Below are positions 48,906 through 62,100 of a stretch of DNA of 64,000 nucleotides, piece after piece. The stretch is taken from contig NC_092676.1 of NCBI RefSeq assembly GCF_964355755.1, positions 15,914,288-15,978,287 on the forward strand, written 5' to 3'. Both the position numbers and the translations under genes were made by a program. Origin of the DNA: Antedon mediterranea. Taxonomy: Eukaryota > Echinodermata > Crinoidea > Comatulida > Antedonidae. The notes beneath the pieces were generated by a model. It was not told the origin of the DNA, made no database searches, and saw only the letters and a list, made by a program, of their open reading frames with translations. Each line of letters opens with the position of its first letter. The first letter of the stretch is position 1.

Positions 48906-49736
48906 TAGTTACCATACAAACTATTAAGCAGAACCAGCAATAAAATAAACATTTATATTTGTTTGACTGAAAGACATACTGTATAGGGAAATATGTTTAT
49001 TAACAATTAAAACAAAAATAAATGTTTATTATTGAATTAGATTTTAACAGTCATGTCACCTAATATTTGTTTAATTTTTGTTGACAGTAATAAAATGGAA
49101 ATCAACATTTCTGACTACAACAATTTACTGAAATTGGTTGAATTTCATGCAAATTGGAATCTTGAAAATTCATCTAAATCATTTAAATCAGTCAAACAAT
49201 CAATTGCAGAGCACAGAGAAGACAGAGGATCATTCACCATTGAGACTCTTCTATTTGAAAGTTACTTACATGTATCAAAGTTTAAAGGAAATACAATAAA
49301 TAGAAGAAGCTAAGAAAAAGAATGAAGATGCTCTTCAGGAGATATCAAACTTACCTGATGGACCAATCAAAGATGGTTATAAATCAATATACTGGGCATT
49401 AAAATGCAAGTTTGCAACCAATCTCAAGCAGAAGAAAGAGAGTTACAAGAAACTCAAGGCACTTCTTACAGCATACGAGGGTGACAAAAAAACATAATTT
49501 GATGCGAGTATTTGTACAACCAAAGGGTTTGCACTTTCAATGTTATCAACATCAAGGTGCAAAGAAAGTGAAGATGAGCTGAAACATGCAACTGAAATAT
49601 GTCCACAAAATGTTGAGTGGATGTTTCTGCTTGGGCATATAAAATGGCGAAGATTCACAAAAAATTTAGCAAAGTATCAATGTTTTGGATTAAGTGATGT
49701 TAAATCAATCATGAATAAAATTTTGAAACTAGACGC

Positions 49737-51589
49737 CAGGGGTGGCGCCAGGATCTTACCGACGCGGGGGCTACATTCCCCGACGAGGGGGGCTATGCGA
49801 GCGAAGCAAGCATCACAAGGCTGGGGGACAGGAAGCAACGCGTTCTAGCATCATTTGAGGTCATTTTAATCAGATTTAGGGTAGCCATTTTTTTCCATTT
49901 TTTATAATGCATAAATAAAATACTGCGTGCAAAAAAACGGTGCGCGACGACTGTTTCAATCCATATTTTTCAATTTAAAAAATAAAAGTTCAAAGAAAAT
50001 TTAGAAAAATAGAGTTGGAGGTCCTGGAAATTGGACTTATTATACTTCAAAACATGAAACAAAATATATAAGTCCCTATCATGGTTGTGACTGAGCTAAG
50101 AAATGTTTGAAAAATAGAGATGTTAGGTCCCGGAAAATGCACTTCTTGTACTTCGAAATATGACCAGCTTTATTGTTGGGGCTGAGCTAAGAAAATGTTT
50201 AAAACTAGAGCTGCATTTTATACTTTGGAAACATCAGGCCCAGAGGCTTAAAAAACGCAAGCGTAGACCTTTTCAGTCGGGGAAATAAGTTTATTCCTCC
50301 CAAGTGTATGCCTGCGTACCATCTGGACTTCCGAGTGGTGAGAAATTCATGACATACAGGACATTGAAAATTTAATAACTTAGCTATAATAAGATGTTGG
50401 CTAAGCGAAAATGGCATGTTTTTTTGTTTAGTAATGGATGAAATATTTATTTTAGGTGCCCCACGGTACAGAAGGTTACTTGTAAATTAAAAAATTGGTG
50501 AACCTACGAACAATTAACATAATTCGTTTTTGCTGTAGTGTAGCGTCGTCGACACAGTACACGACGTAACCGTCGGTAAACTTCGCCTGGAAAATAACTA
50601 CAGTACACATTTTGGTCCCTGGACGGAACATGATATCACGACCCAACGTTGAACGATTCGTACAAAGGGATACCGCCAGACAAGTGCGTACCTATAGCTA
50701 TTGTTTAGTAGTAAGTTAGATCGCTGGCGATAATGAATGCATATAAAGTGCATAATATCACTCTGACGTACTCTCACGGTCAATGAAACATCGAGGTTTT
50801 CTAGGGGCTGAAGCTACGAAGTGAACGCGAACGAATTATATTCCCCGACAAAAAGTACCCGAACCGTCGGTAAACTTCGCCTGGAAAATAACTACATTAC
50901 ACATTTTGGTCCCTGGATGGAACTTGATATCACCCGTCTCGACCCAACGTTGAACGATTCGTACAAAGGGATACCGCCAGACAAGTGCGTACCTAGCTAA
51001 TGTTTAGTAGTAAGTTAGATTGCTGGCAATAATGAATGCATATAAATTGCATAATAGCACTCTGACGTACTCTCACGGTCGGTCAATGAGACGTCGCGGT
51101 TTTCTAGGCGCTGAAGCTACCAAGTGAACGCGAACGTTTTTTACTGTATACAGTATTATATTCCCCGACAAAAAGTACCCGTGTTCCCTTCGGTAACCGT
51201 CGGTAAACTTCGCCTGGAAAATAACTACATTACACATTTTGGTCCCTGGATGGAACATGATATCACGCGTCTCGACCCAACGGTGAACGATTCGTACAAA
51301 GGGATACCGCCAAACAAGTGCGTACTAGCTATTGTTTAGTAGTTAGATCTCTGGCAATAATGAATGCATAAAAGTGCATAATAGCCCTCCTGACGTACTC
51401 TCACGGTCAATGGAACGTCGTGGTTTTCTAGGCGCTGAAGCTATATGAAGTGAACGCGAACGTTTTTTACTGTATATTATATTCCCCGACAAAAAGTACC
51501 CGTGTTCCCCGACGGGGGGTCTAGGCTCCCCGACGAGGGGGCTAGAGCCCCCGTAGCCCCCCCCCCCCCCCCCGCTGGCGCCACCACTG
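49737..51589. mobile_element. hAT-like non-autonomous transposon with 8-bp target duplication
   Basis: Termini are CAGGGGTGGCGCCAG and, inverted, CAGTGGTGGCGCCAG. The 8-bp duplication CTAGACGC is exact on both sides (49729-49736 and 51590-51597). Removing the insert and one duplication restores the paralogous TPR sequence (AAACTAGACGCTGATCATGC). Length 1853 bp. An 8-bp duplication and CAG-starting termini fit the hAT superfamily. No transposase; the interior holds about three long direct repeats and a C-homopolymer near the right end. Confidence 0.92.
50569..51510. repeat. Three roughly 300-bp tandem repeats inside the hAT-like element
   Basis: Copies start at ACCGTCGGTAAACTTCGCCT at 50569, 50863 and 51196 (periods of 294 and 333 bp). 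Shared words include GATACCGCCA, CAAGTGCGTAC and TATATTCCCCGACAAAAAGT. Differences are small indels. Confidence 0.9.
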
Positions 51590-53758
51590 CTAGACGCTGA
51601 TCATGCCTATGCAAAGGTGATCTTAGCTGACATATACAGAAGAGAATATGAAACAGAGTCTACAAGAAATGCATCAACAAACCAAGATGACGACCATCAA
51701 CTTGTGTTTAAAGAGGAAGATCCTGCTGTAGTCAAAATAATGACTCTACTCAAAGAAGCACAAGAACATGCTTCCACACCAAGAGTATTGAGTATTGTTG
51801 CTCAATGTTATATCCGGATGGGCAGTTGTACATGTAGAAGAAAAAAAAAACAACTGGAAATGTAGTCAGCCTAAATGTGACTCCAGATACTTTAAAGAAG
51901 CTCATAATGTTATAGAACATGCTAAAGAAACATGTGGTGAAGCAGCCTGTATCTATGTTCAAGAGGCAGTTATTTACCGGGAAAAGAATGAAACAAGAAA
52001 ACAATTACAATGTCTTGAGAGTGCCATCAGACTCAAACCATCTGACATTGGAGCCAGAATACAAGTAAATGCCCTCCATTTAATTAGAGAACACAGCGAA
52101 ATATGTGATATGTATGATAATCTCCTCCTTGAGTTTGATGACGATCCATTTGAAAAGTTTGACATCAACCAGCAGTATGCACATTATTTGATATCAATAA
52201 AACTATATGAAGAGGCAACTTTGAGAAAACAAGTTTGTTTAGATATTGCTCTTGAATCATTTGTCAAGAACACTTCTGGTATTATGGACCTATTGAATTC
52301 ATAGATGAGTACCAAAATTATGTTGATAAACTAATCAAATATTTACAAAAACCTTTTGATATCAAAATCCTAAAGTTAAATGGCCAAGGAAAATTTGTAC
52401 CAAACTTAGAAAATGCAAAGCTTCATGAAAAGGTTGGTAACTTTGAGATTGCTTATAGTTATTATTAGGGAGCCTTGAGAGCATTTCACTATGGACGCTT
52501 ACCAAATCCAAACCAAGAGCAAAAAAGAGAACTTCTCTTTAGTTTCGCCAGAGTGAATTTGAAGATTGTTAATCTTGATGTTTGCAGTAACATGTTAGCC
52601 ATTATCAGAGGTGAGGATAAAGATCAAGAAAATGTCCGTCAACTTACCATGGACTTATTTGTAGCAAAAGGAGAGAAAGCAGCTGGAGATAGCATTAAGC
52701 AATAAGAATGTTTACATGTGCAACAGAAATGGGAAGTTTAGAAGGTGCAAAGCGACTATTACAAGAAACAAAACAGATGAAAGACCTTGCCTTAAGAAAG
52801 CGTGCTTTAAAAAGTATTGCATCTGCTGCCAATGGAAACTGGTGTCAACAGTTTAATCTGAAAGAGGAACTAGCAGCAATCTTGCCTTCTTGTGATGATG
52901 GATCTTTGATAGGAAAGGAATTAAAGACACTAAGAGATTGCCAACTTGAAATGGAATTCAGCATTCTAATGGGTGATGATAATTTAGTGACTAATTTATC
53001 AAATTGCTCCATGCTATGGAGTTTTTTGGGAAAAAACATTATCCAAAATCTAAATCTGTGGATTTTATTATTGTTCAGAAATCCAAAAAACCTGTTGACC
53101 AAACAATCCCAAGAGATACTGGCAAAAAGAGGATGGAAAGATTTTTAAAGTAGATTTACACACCTGTTAACATATCTTGCTTCGGTAAGTTAACATTTGT
53201 GATCAGAATTTTTTTGTTCAAATCACATTTTAATTGTTTGAAGGAAATGGCAAGTGTGTGCAAACTAAGACTATGACACTGACAGCATGGAGGTGCTGAC
53301 AGCATGTATGTATAAGCTGTTACATTGGGATGGTATACGAAAGGAGACGGTAAATTAACAGAGTGTGATGGTTAAATTAATCAAATACAGTCGCTATGAT
53401 GAACAGAACAGAGTGTACTGGGCTTATATGCATTATACGCAGTTTTAGTCCTTTGTATTTAAAGTTACTGTCTCCTTCGTTTACCGTGCCAATGTGAAAG
53501 TTCAATAGTATGATTTCAAGTACAGTATAACCTATTTATCCTTTAGTTGATAAAATTTGATATATTTTTCTACTCATCATTACTAAATGAATACTACTCT
53601 ACTTAAAACAGTTCATTTTATTTTCTTATAAGATTCAACCTGAAACTAAGTCCAAGTTTGAATGGATGAAAGACTTTACTTGTCTCAACAACAATGACAA
53701 ACATCGACACTCACTACAAAACTCAAGAAAAACCATTGCTGTTGCAATTGTGTTCTAA

Positions 53759-56011
53759 CATTGAAGAAATAGTGGAAGAAATATTTATACAAGTGGTGCT
53801 GGATCACTGATCAGGAACACTCTGGTTTTATGGGCGCAGACTCGCGAGAAAAGGGAGGTCATATATAGTGAGGATAATTACTTTTTGATGGCTACACTTT
53901 ACGGTTAGAAATAAGTTGTTAATATTACACAAGTCTGGTTGTCATGTAGACACACTAGATGTTCCCCTTCTCTCTTAAATAAATTCATCTGGTTCCGAAT
54001 ATAATTAACTGGAACATTATTACTTTTTGTTGAACCAAAACACGACAACGACGCGCTACACAAGGTCTCTAAGACTGTACAGACCATCCAAACAGTTATT
54101 TAAAGAAGTTGACAGCATGTCAACGAAACATCACTAAGGACGTATTTATACCAATTGTGTATGTATTTTTTGCATCAAAAAAGTAATAATTTTTCAGTTC
54201 CTCTTCTCCCTTCCCCTCTCCCATTTCCAAAAGTTCTTAATTAATCTACTTTGGCCAGGAGACTCCCATATTTTAAAAGTCTTCTGGCCTAACATCGTGC
54301 TCCTGGTTTTTCACATTTTCTCCCGGATTACTAAATGTGTTGTTTTCTACATTCAAATATAACAAAACACCTTTATAGTATACACACAAATAAATTTACA
54401 ATATTTAAGCCATTAACGATAATTTTTTATTTTTTTCTGAACGGAAAGGAAATTCCCCACACATAGATACCGCTTGCTCGTCACACAGAACTCCTTATGT
54501 CTCCCTGGTCTTGATAATAAAGGGCGCTGTTGACCTTAACAAAATACCACCTCCCGTTTTTAAAACTTCAGATGTGGTGTGTATCCATTTTTTCAAGAGA
54601 TTGGAGCTGTACTGAAAGAATTGACAACCCACTACTGTATTACAGCATAGCGATATTATACTTAGTGAACTACTCTATGATTACAGTAATTATAGTTTTA
54701 TAATCCTTTCATGAATAACAAAGAAAATAGTGTTGATTTACATGAGCGTAATAAATAAAAATTAAAAAGATGAAGGTGGCATTGACTGCCTACAACCCCT
54801 AAAAAAGACAAACTAATTTACAGCAGGGTAACATAATAGCTGTAAACATACTTTACTACAGCCTTATCATTACTCTCTACTTGGGTGTAGTATTGCCCTA
54901 ATTAGTGAATAACAAGCAAGTAACTCATTTTAATGATGTTATCTTAATATAAATTGTGCTAATAATAGCATCATCATGAGCAATGATGACATCATCCTCT
55001 TCAGTGATCAATTGAACTCTATCATCTATCAGGTGATTTATTCTTATTTTAGAGTATCTGCTTTGTTTTATTTTGTGTTTCTTTCTCTCTCATAGAACTG
55101 TGTGCTGGGAATATATACGGGGAATATAATGCCGTTAAGGTTTTTTTGTTAAAAGAGGTCGATGGCATTAACCAAACCTGCTCAAAACCTACTGTAACTT
55201 AATAAATACCCGCAATGTGATATGGGCATTCCGTTATAAACACATAGGTAGTCTTGCATTACTTTTCATTTAAATTGATAAAGGGATAAATATGTACGTA
55301 GTTTATTTTCAATTACAGTACAACCTCCCATTATAAAGAGGATTATATTCTCAATAAAACGAACAGGGAAAATGCACTAGGGTCAACCTCTATAAAGGAG
55401 ACAAGTAAGAGGGGTTGGATTTTGAAAGTTTCTCCTTATTAAGGGTTCTGCTGTATCTGCATGCTGCGTATAGTTTAATATTCAATTGCAATACAGAAAT
55501 TAAAGTTGCTTGTATCAGTGTATTTTTATGAAATCCTCTCTTGAACTTAAAAACTCAAGGACTGAAAGAATAACTACTGAAAAACCTGTACACACCATTT
55601 TATAGTCAACATCATTATTATAATCACATTAATCAAATAATACAACATGCAACATGAACAGTAGATCCTGTAGCCAAACTAAAAGTAGTATGGTAGGAGA
55701 TTTGTGAAGCATGGGTTCCAGGCCCATCTAGTGTATACCATAATTATTGTATCCTTTAGGCAAGATTCTTTACTCTCAATGCCTCTTCCTTTGATTGGGA
55801 TGTAAATCTGTTGGTCCTGTTGATCATGGTAGGCCTCCTTGAGCCAGTAGAGGCCTAATCTTAATTTTCATAATAAATTTACATTGGGAGAAGTTTAAGA
55901 CGATATGGACCACCAGTCCAACATGAAATTTGTGTATATTCTGCATTAAGAATCTCATTCTACAATTTAAGTAACTTCCTATATTTTATGAACAACATCA
56001 AATGCACTTAC
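53759..56011. other. 3' region of copy 3, then non-coding DNA
   Basis: 53759-53815 matches 30960-31010 after copy 1. Beyond that I see no gene. A minus-strand open segment at about 54515-54625 with an acceptor-like CTTTCAG was examined as a possible next RhoGEF exon but lacks the expected residues. The expected downstream exons of the RhoGEF were not found here. Confidence 0.45.
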
Positions 56012-56114
56012 CGGTAGAAGAAGCAAAGACTCTACAGAATGCCTGATAGCACCGCGTTGAGATTTACAAAAGGAGACAAATTCCCGACTTGTGGCCACCT
56101 TTTGATGCAGAAGA
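56012..56114 (-). CDS. RhoGEF DH exon, last one seen
   Basis: Acceptor TTATCTTAAG, donor CTACCG then GTAAGT. It encodes REFVSFCKSQRGAIRHSVES and LLLLP, the lead-in to the conserved PVQR helix. Phase 2 in, phase 0 out. Confidence 0.75.
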
Positions 56115-59100
56115 CTTAAGATAAGAAAAGAGGTGTGTATACAATAAGAAATCACAACAACCAATAATTATATTACAATAATAATTAATACAATAGGACT
56201 ACAATTGTTTAATTAAATTTCTAAAAGCATATAATATAATCATTTTTAAAAATTCGAAAGCATTTACAATATGCAACTTGTTTGTTGAAATGATAACAAG
56301 TAAATTTAACTAAATTGATGTTTTCATTTTTTTTCTTTGTTGCATCCTCTCTTTGGAATGAACTCCCATCAAACATTTAACAACTTTTGATTCAGTTAAA
56401 ATAATTTAAAAACTCATTAAAAATATGTTTGATTATTGACAAATATCATATAAATCTGTCATTTTGTTAATAAATGCAGTATCCACCTCAGAGTATGATT
56501 GTGTGAACAATAAATCTGAATTAAATTTAGAAATGTAACACTAAACAAGATGATATGAGGAGCCGAGCAAAGTTAGACTCATAATATTAGCCCTGTGCTG
56601 ACTAAGACCCCATTTACACTTACGTTTGGGTCCAGGGCCGGTCCTGGGCCGGTTGCAAATATTTACCTTTTAGGCCGGCCCCAGAGCGTTTACACTAGCG
56701 ACGCAGATTACTGGTCGTAAATAATTTTATCGGAAGTACCATTGCATGCTGGGATACGAAGTACAGTTTGTTTACATTTTTCTCTCTCGATCGTCAATTC
56801 AACTCTCCGCGCGAACCGACCGTTTTATATTTATACTGTATTGTTGTTTTTTGTCCCATTAAAAACAAAATGAACTCCACTGTTTTATATATAATATGGC
56901 TATATTTTATGTATATGCGAAACAAGCGGAGGAATACTTTATTGAAAGAAGATGTCGGAAAATAAATTTAACTATATAATGAAGAAAACAAATTGTCGCC
57001 CGAAAAGGAGGAAGGTACGGTATGTACTGAGAATGTCGGATCGTCATAACAACAACCTCATAAAAAGGTCAAACGTTGTTCACGGTTCACTGCGTAAGCC
57101 GGCCCAAACGTAAAAGCCGCTCCTGAACCTACCTGGAGAGGTGGCCCAGATCTGCGTCCGGCCCAGGGCCGGCCTAACTTTTTGGAGTATTTACACTTAT
57201 CAATTGCCGACCCAGGGCCGGCCTAAATCGTAAGTGTAAATGGGGTCTAATAGGTGCAAATAGGCACTATTTTAAATAACAACTACAAGGAGCCAAAAGT
57301 CTATACAGCTCTTAATTTGTGGTTTTACAGTAATAAAATTCTGGATATTTGAATCTCACATACACATTGGCAATAACTTATACCCTTCTTGACTTGCCAC
57401 ATGATTTATTAACCAAAAACTGCACACAATACAAATCATTATTTAGCATACAAGTTGGTAATCTGAAGTAAACTTAACCAATTGAACTCGTTAGTGCGAC
57501 ACAATCAAGGAGTATCAATTATTTCATAGGTTGTGTTTGTACTAAAATCAATTAAACATGTAACTCTTTGGACTCAATTAGAAGAACCGTTCGTTTGGAA
57601 TACAAAAGTTTACTCAGGTAAACTCAACAAAATATTTCATACTTGGGTGACAAAATTGTACTGTGATGTCCCATGTGCGGCGCCAAGGCTAGGAACCTGT
57701 TGTCGATGAAATACAGTAGGCATAGCCTGTTTTATATGTTTTCCTTTCTTAAGCCACTTTTTAAAGATTTTAATATTACAGTAAATGTCAATGACCTATT
57801 GTGTCAGCTGCTGCATCTATTATTTATAAATTCTTCCATAATAATCTATCTACTGATACTTATTATTTTATAGTTTTTTCTCACATAGGCCTAACACCTC
57901 AGAACTATAATTTACGGTTCCTCTTATAAAGTTTGCTACCATTTTTTAGATCAAGAATTCTACGAACATGGGATAAGGATGACAGTTAAAAAATGCTTAA
58001 TCCACTAACTAATCAACTAAATTTTTTAATAACACTTTAAAATAAGTTGTAAGCAGTTTTTTTTTTATGTTGATTTGTTATTGTTATCTTTTTTTTCCTG
58101 TAGTGTATGCGACAAGAAATTTAGTTTTCTTCTAATACAGGATACCCAATAATGGTCTACAAAATGATTATATAATAATATATGTATTATTTTGCCATTA
58201 TTGATATTAATAAATGTCCTTGAAATGAAATGAAACTTGTCGCTCAGATTCTTATTTTCATGTGATTAATAGGCTTGCGTTTAAGGTGCAAATGAAAAAT
58301 CCAGTAATGCTGGAACGTTTTAGAAACAGCTGATTTATCGCAAGTTTTGTATCCAGGGGTACAGTATAGGCCTATATTTATTAATTTAACAGATAAACAA
58401 ATATGTATGAAATGTATGTAACATACCTGCTAAGCTGCTTATAATTTGTATAATAATCCACATATATTTTCCAAAAATCTTCACCAAAAAGACATCCTGT
58501 TTAAACAAAAATTGTTAAAAAAGCTTTAAATTTGTATTAAATAAAATAATAATAGTAGTGCATAATTGTTTCACATTTCAGTACAATAGACTAAAAAACA
58601 CTGCAATGACGAAATAAATAATAATTTGTTCCAGTGTTAGCATCAGAATTGGACAGCAAGATTAAGAGACATATTTTAAGAACATCTTAATAATATTAGA
58701 ATGTTATATTATGCATACATTTATCAAAATGAACATTATTTCAATTAAAAACATACCTAATGTTGTATCCTCTTCTTTCCAGTCATCAGTTATTTTCTTT
58801 AACTAGAGGTAGGTAAAAGAATAAACTATTACATAATGTATGTATTTTCAAAATTGACTGATATGAACCAGAAAAAAAAGTATAACACTGCCCTCTATAA
58901 AAAGCAAACTTTTTGCTGAATAATATTATATTGAACTTGAATTACCTTAGATAACAGTGTTGAACTAGCATTTAAAACAGATTCTAGCTTTCCAAAGACT
59001 ACTTGATACTCATCCTCTGTCAAAAATGGTTCATCTCTAAAATATAATATTAACATTACTTCAGTTAATACTAAAATGTTTTCTATTGTGAAAATCAAAG

Positions 59101-62100
59101 TACTGATCCACAACCAGCCGTACATGTGAACACCTTGGTATCTCAATCAATGGATTATATTACCGCGTGCATAAGCCATGTTATTCTTATGCTGTATGTG
59201 TAACACCAATATGTAACAAAACATTACAAAAATATTTTTTTGATGTAAAAAATGTTAAATTGAGTAATACGATATAAAATATACATTTATAATAAACCTT
59301 ATTTTGTTTACTTACTTTATTGGATTTGCATATGTAGTTTGTAAACACTTTAAAAGATCTAAGTAACTTTCTTCAGTATAGGCCAAAGCTTTCAGATGAT
59401 ACAACACCTTATCATCACCTTAATTAACAATCTTTATACAGTTTAGTACATCAGAGTAATAATGGAGTTGGAGTTATCAATTCAATGTTGAACTCTTTGT
59501 AAAAGGACAAGAAAGTGTCTGCTTACAGGAGGTGACCATCAGAGGTTTACAGTGGCGTAATGCAGGGGCCTGAGGCTCCCCAAGTTCCCCCCCCCCCCGC
59601 CTCCAACGCTGGAGGCCTCGGCTTTTTTAGTCTTTATCAACATATTTTAATGCCTGAATTTCTATCTGGGCTCTGGAGCTTAGCCAGTGAGCGCTCATAG
59701 CTGTTAAGCTACTAGAGGTTTGTTAGCTAGAAAGAAGACCAAACTTTTAGCTTGTGTATGGCAATGATGATATTTTGTGTTGCTCAATACTCCAGGTATT
59801 TGAATTTATTTATTTCATTATTGGTTGGTCAAAAAGTGTATGTCATCTTATGGAGAGTAATAAACTTACTGTACAAGATGTACCCTATGCACTGATTAGA
59901 TAGTAACATAGGGGTTTTTAATGCGAGAGTTTTCTAAAAAGGGAAGTTTAGTAAATATTTAAAAATTAATTCAAATTTCAAAACGAAAAAAATGCAGTAT
60001 GGAAAAGTTAAGAAACCCATTATGATTTATACAAGTAGGAAATATAAGCAAAGTAAGTAATTCCTGAGTAAATACTTTTTGTACCCAATATATAGCACTG
60101 TAAAAACAGGCATCATTTTTAGTAGTAGAAAGAACTGATAGTTTCTCTAGATTTAAAAACAAAATGTTTACCTGTTCCGAAATCATCATCTTTTGGAAAC
60201 TCTATTAAAATGTCTTTGTCATTGAGTAAAACTGCGTCAGCATCCTCATTAACAACTGCACGACTTGTAGCCAACTTGACGCGAAAATGTGGTAACTTGT
60301 GTTGAAATATCACATCAGCTATCAGATCACGAACACGCATTCCATGTTCACCAAAAAGCTGACAATTAAGAAACAAAATCAAAGAGTGTTAACATTCCTT
60401 CAAAAGTACAGTTAACATGAGGTCAATAGATAAAAAGCTGAAGCACCTCCAACTAAGGGCCTGTTTCTGCTGCAACTGCTCAAAATACGGTATAAAAATA
60501 CGGTATAAAATACGGTATTTTTTATACCGTATTTTTTAGTACCCCGTTTCTGCTAACAATACTTCTTGGGTGGTCGTGTTAAATTTCATCTTTTTTACCC
60601 AAATTGCCATTCATTTATTTGATCGATAATTAAAAGTCGCAATAAAGGAAGTTTTACGTCTCACTTTCAACAGCCTAGCCCTATTGATAGAGATGTTGTG
60701 AGAGCACAGAAAACATCGTAATGGGGACAATTAATTCGTTCCCTCCCCGAGTTATTGTATTTTGCAATGTTGTACTGCTTTCGCAGGCTCTTCAGCTTTG
60801 AGTTTACTTGCTTTGGAGACAAGTTTATTCCATACTCCTGCTTTATTTTTTTAGAAATGTGTTTATAAATGTGGTTGTCCCTTTTATTACCTTTTAGTTG
60901 GTCAGACATTTTAGCTTCCCCACACACATTTATTTAGTAAAACTGTAACGTATTCGCTCCACATTTTCGCCGAATATATATATATACATGTGTGTAAAGC
61001 AGCTAACAGCGACAGAAAATAAAAACACGAATGGTGACCTTTTGTCATGTAAAAAAAAATACGGTATTTTTTATTGGCAGCAGAAACGGGTACAAAAAAT
61101 ACGGTATAAATTTGTAAATACCGTATTTTATCCACAAATTTTGTGGAGAAAATACCGTATACAAAATACGGTATATTTTTTATGAGCGCAGTTTCTGCTG
61201 CCAAAAATATACCGTATATATACGGTATTCAAAAAATACCGTATAATATACGGTATTTAGTTGGCAGCAGAAACAGGGCCTAAAATATTATATCAATGTA
61301 TGTCTCATTTGAGGAGTTGGATAGCTGAGTGGTTAGGACACTTCACTGTCGTATAGATAGACCCGGGTTCAATGCCCGACAACTCCCACTCCACTCAGCT
61401 GTAAAATGAGTACCTGGTTGAAAATACTAGGGAGAAAAAAGGCGGTGTGGGAAGGAACTGGCCACCCTACCACATAATGCCGAGGCTTAGTACAATGAGC
61501 TCCTAACAGCTCATTCCCCTACGTTCAGAGAACACGGGACTCACCCTTTACCCTTTACCTTTATGTCTCATTTAGTAGTACTACAGTAGGCAGCCAGGAG
61601 GTTCCAAATGAGATAGGGAGAGGCATGTGTGTAAGAATCTATTGGTTGGGCCTGTCAAAATTTCCTGGGGAAGCTCCCGGAAGCACTTTACACTTTAGGT
61701 ATTATTATGCCGCAACCGGCTCAGAGCCAACATCATAAAAAAAAGAAGCTTAAAATCTAAGAAATCATTGTACAGCTAACAAACAAAAAAAGAGTTGCGG
61801 TTGTACATGATAAAAGACAAATATATATAAAAAAGTCAATCCATTCCACTGTATGCATTTTTATTAATACCACCCTGGCCTAAAAGTAATTAAATGAAAT
61901 GTAGGTGTATAGAGCAATACTGTAACAATAGTAATATTTTTCCAACAAATTATTATTTAAATACATATACAGTGAGTGTGACTGTCAAATTGGTTTTTGT
62001 TTTGTTTCTTTTTCATATCCAAATGAATAAAGCGAATTTATGAAAAATGAAAAATTACAAAATAATACAACCTCTGTCCATTTTGGTATTTTTATATATT

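Larger units (their letters stand above)
49095..53758 (+). pseudogene. IFIT-like TPR gene copy 3, multiply disabled
   Basis: ATG 49095 lies after the same acceptor (TTGACAG) as the other copies. Lesions relative to copies 1 and 2: a two-base loss near 49303, a stop (TAA) at 49495-49497, a hAT-like insertion (49737-51589), a poly(A) length change near 51842, an indel near 52280, a stop (TAG) at 52466-52468 and a one-base loss near 52697. The exon end is at 53184 (CTTCG then GTAAGT), and a last exon at 53633-53758 encodes IQPETKSKFEWMKDF and ends VAIVF. This shows the original 3' end of the family without a caspase part. A non-functional relic; transcripts could still exist. Confidence 0.9.

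Noticed and set aside
54515-54625. Possible next RhoGEF exon on the minus strand (YSSNLLKKW)
   Set aside because: It lacks the PVQR lead and has a poor donor. Its sequence runs into GC-richer material that looks like a dispersed repeat, so I do not add it to the gene.
56768-56965. 65-codon frame inside the 642-bp MITE
   Set aside because: It sits within a non-autonomous inverted-repeat element and shows no transposase or Myb features.
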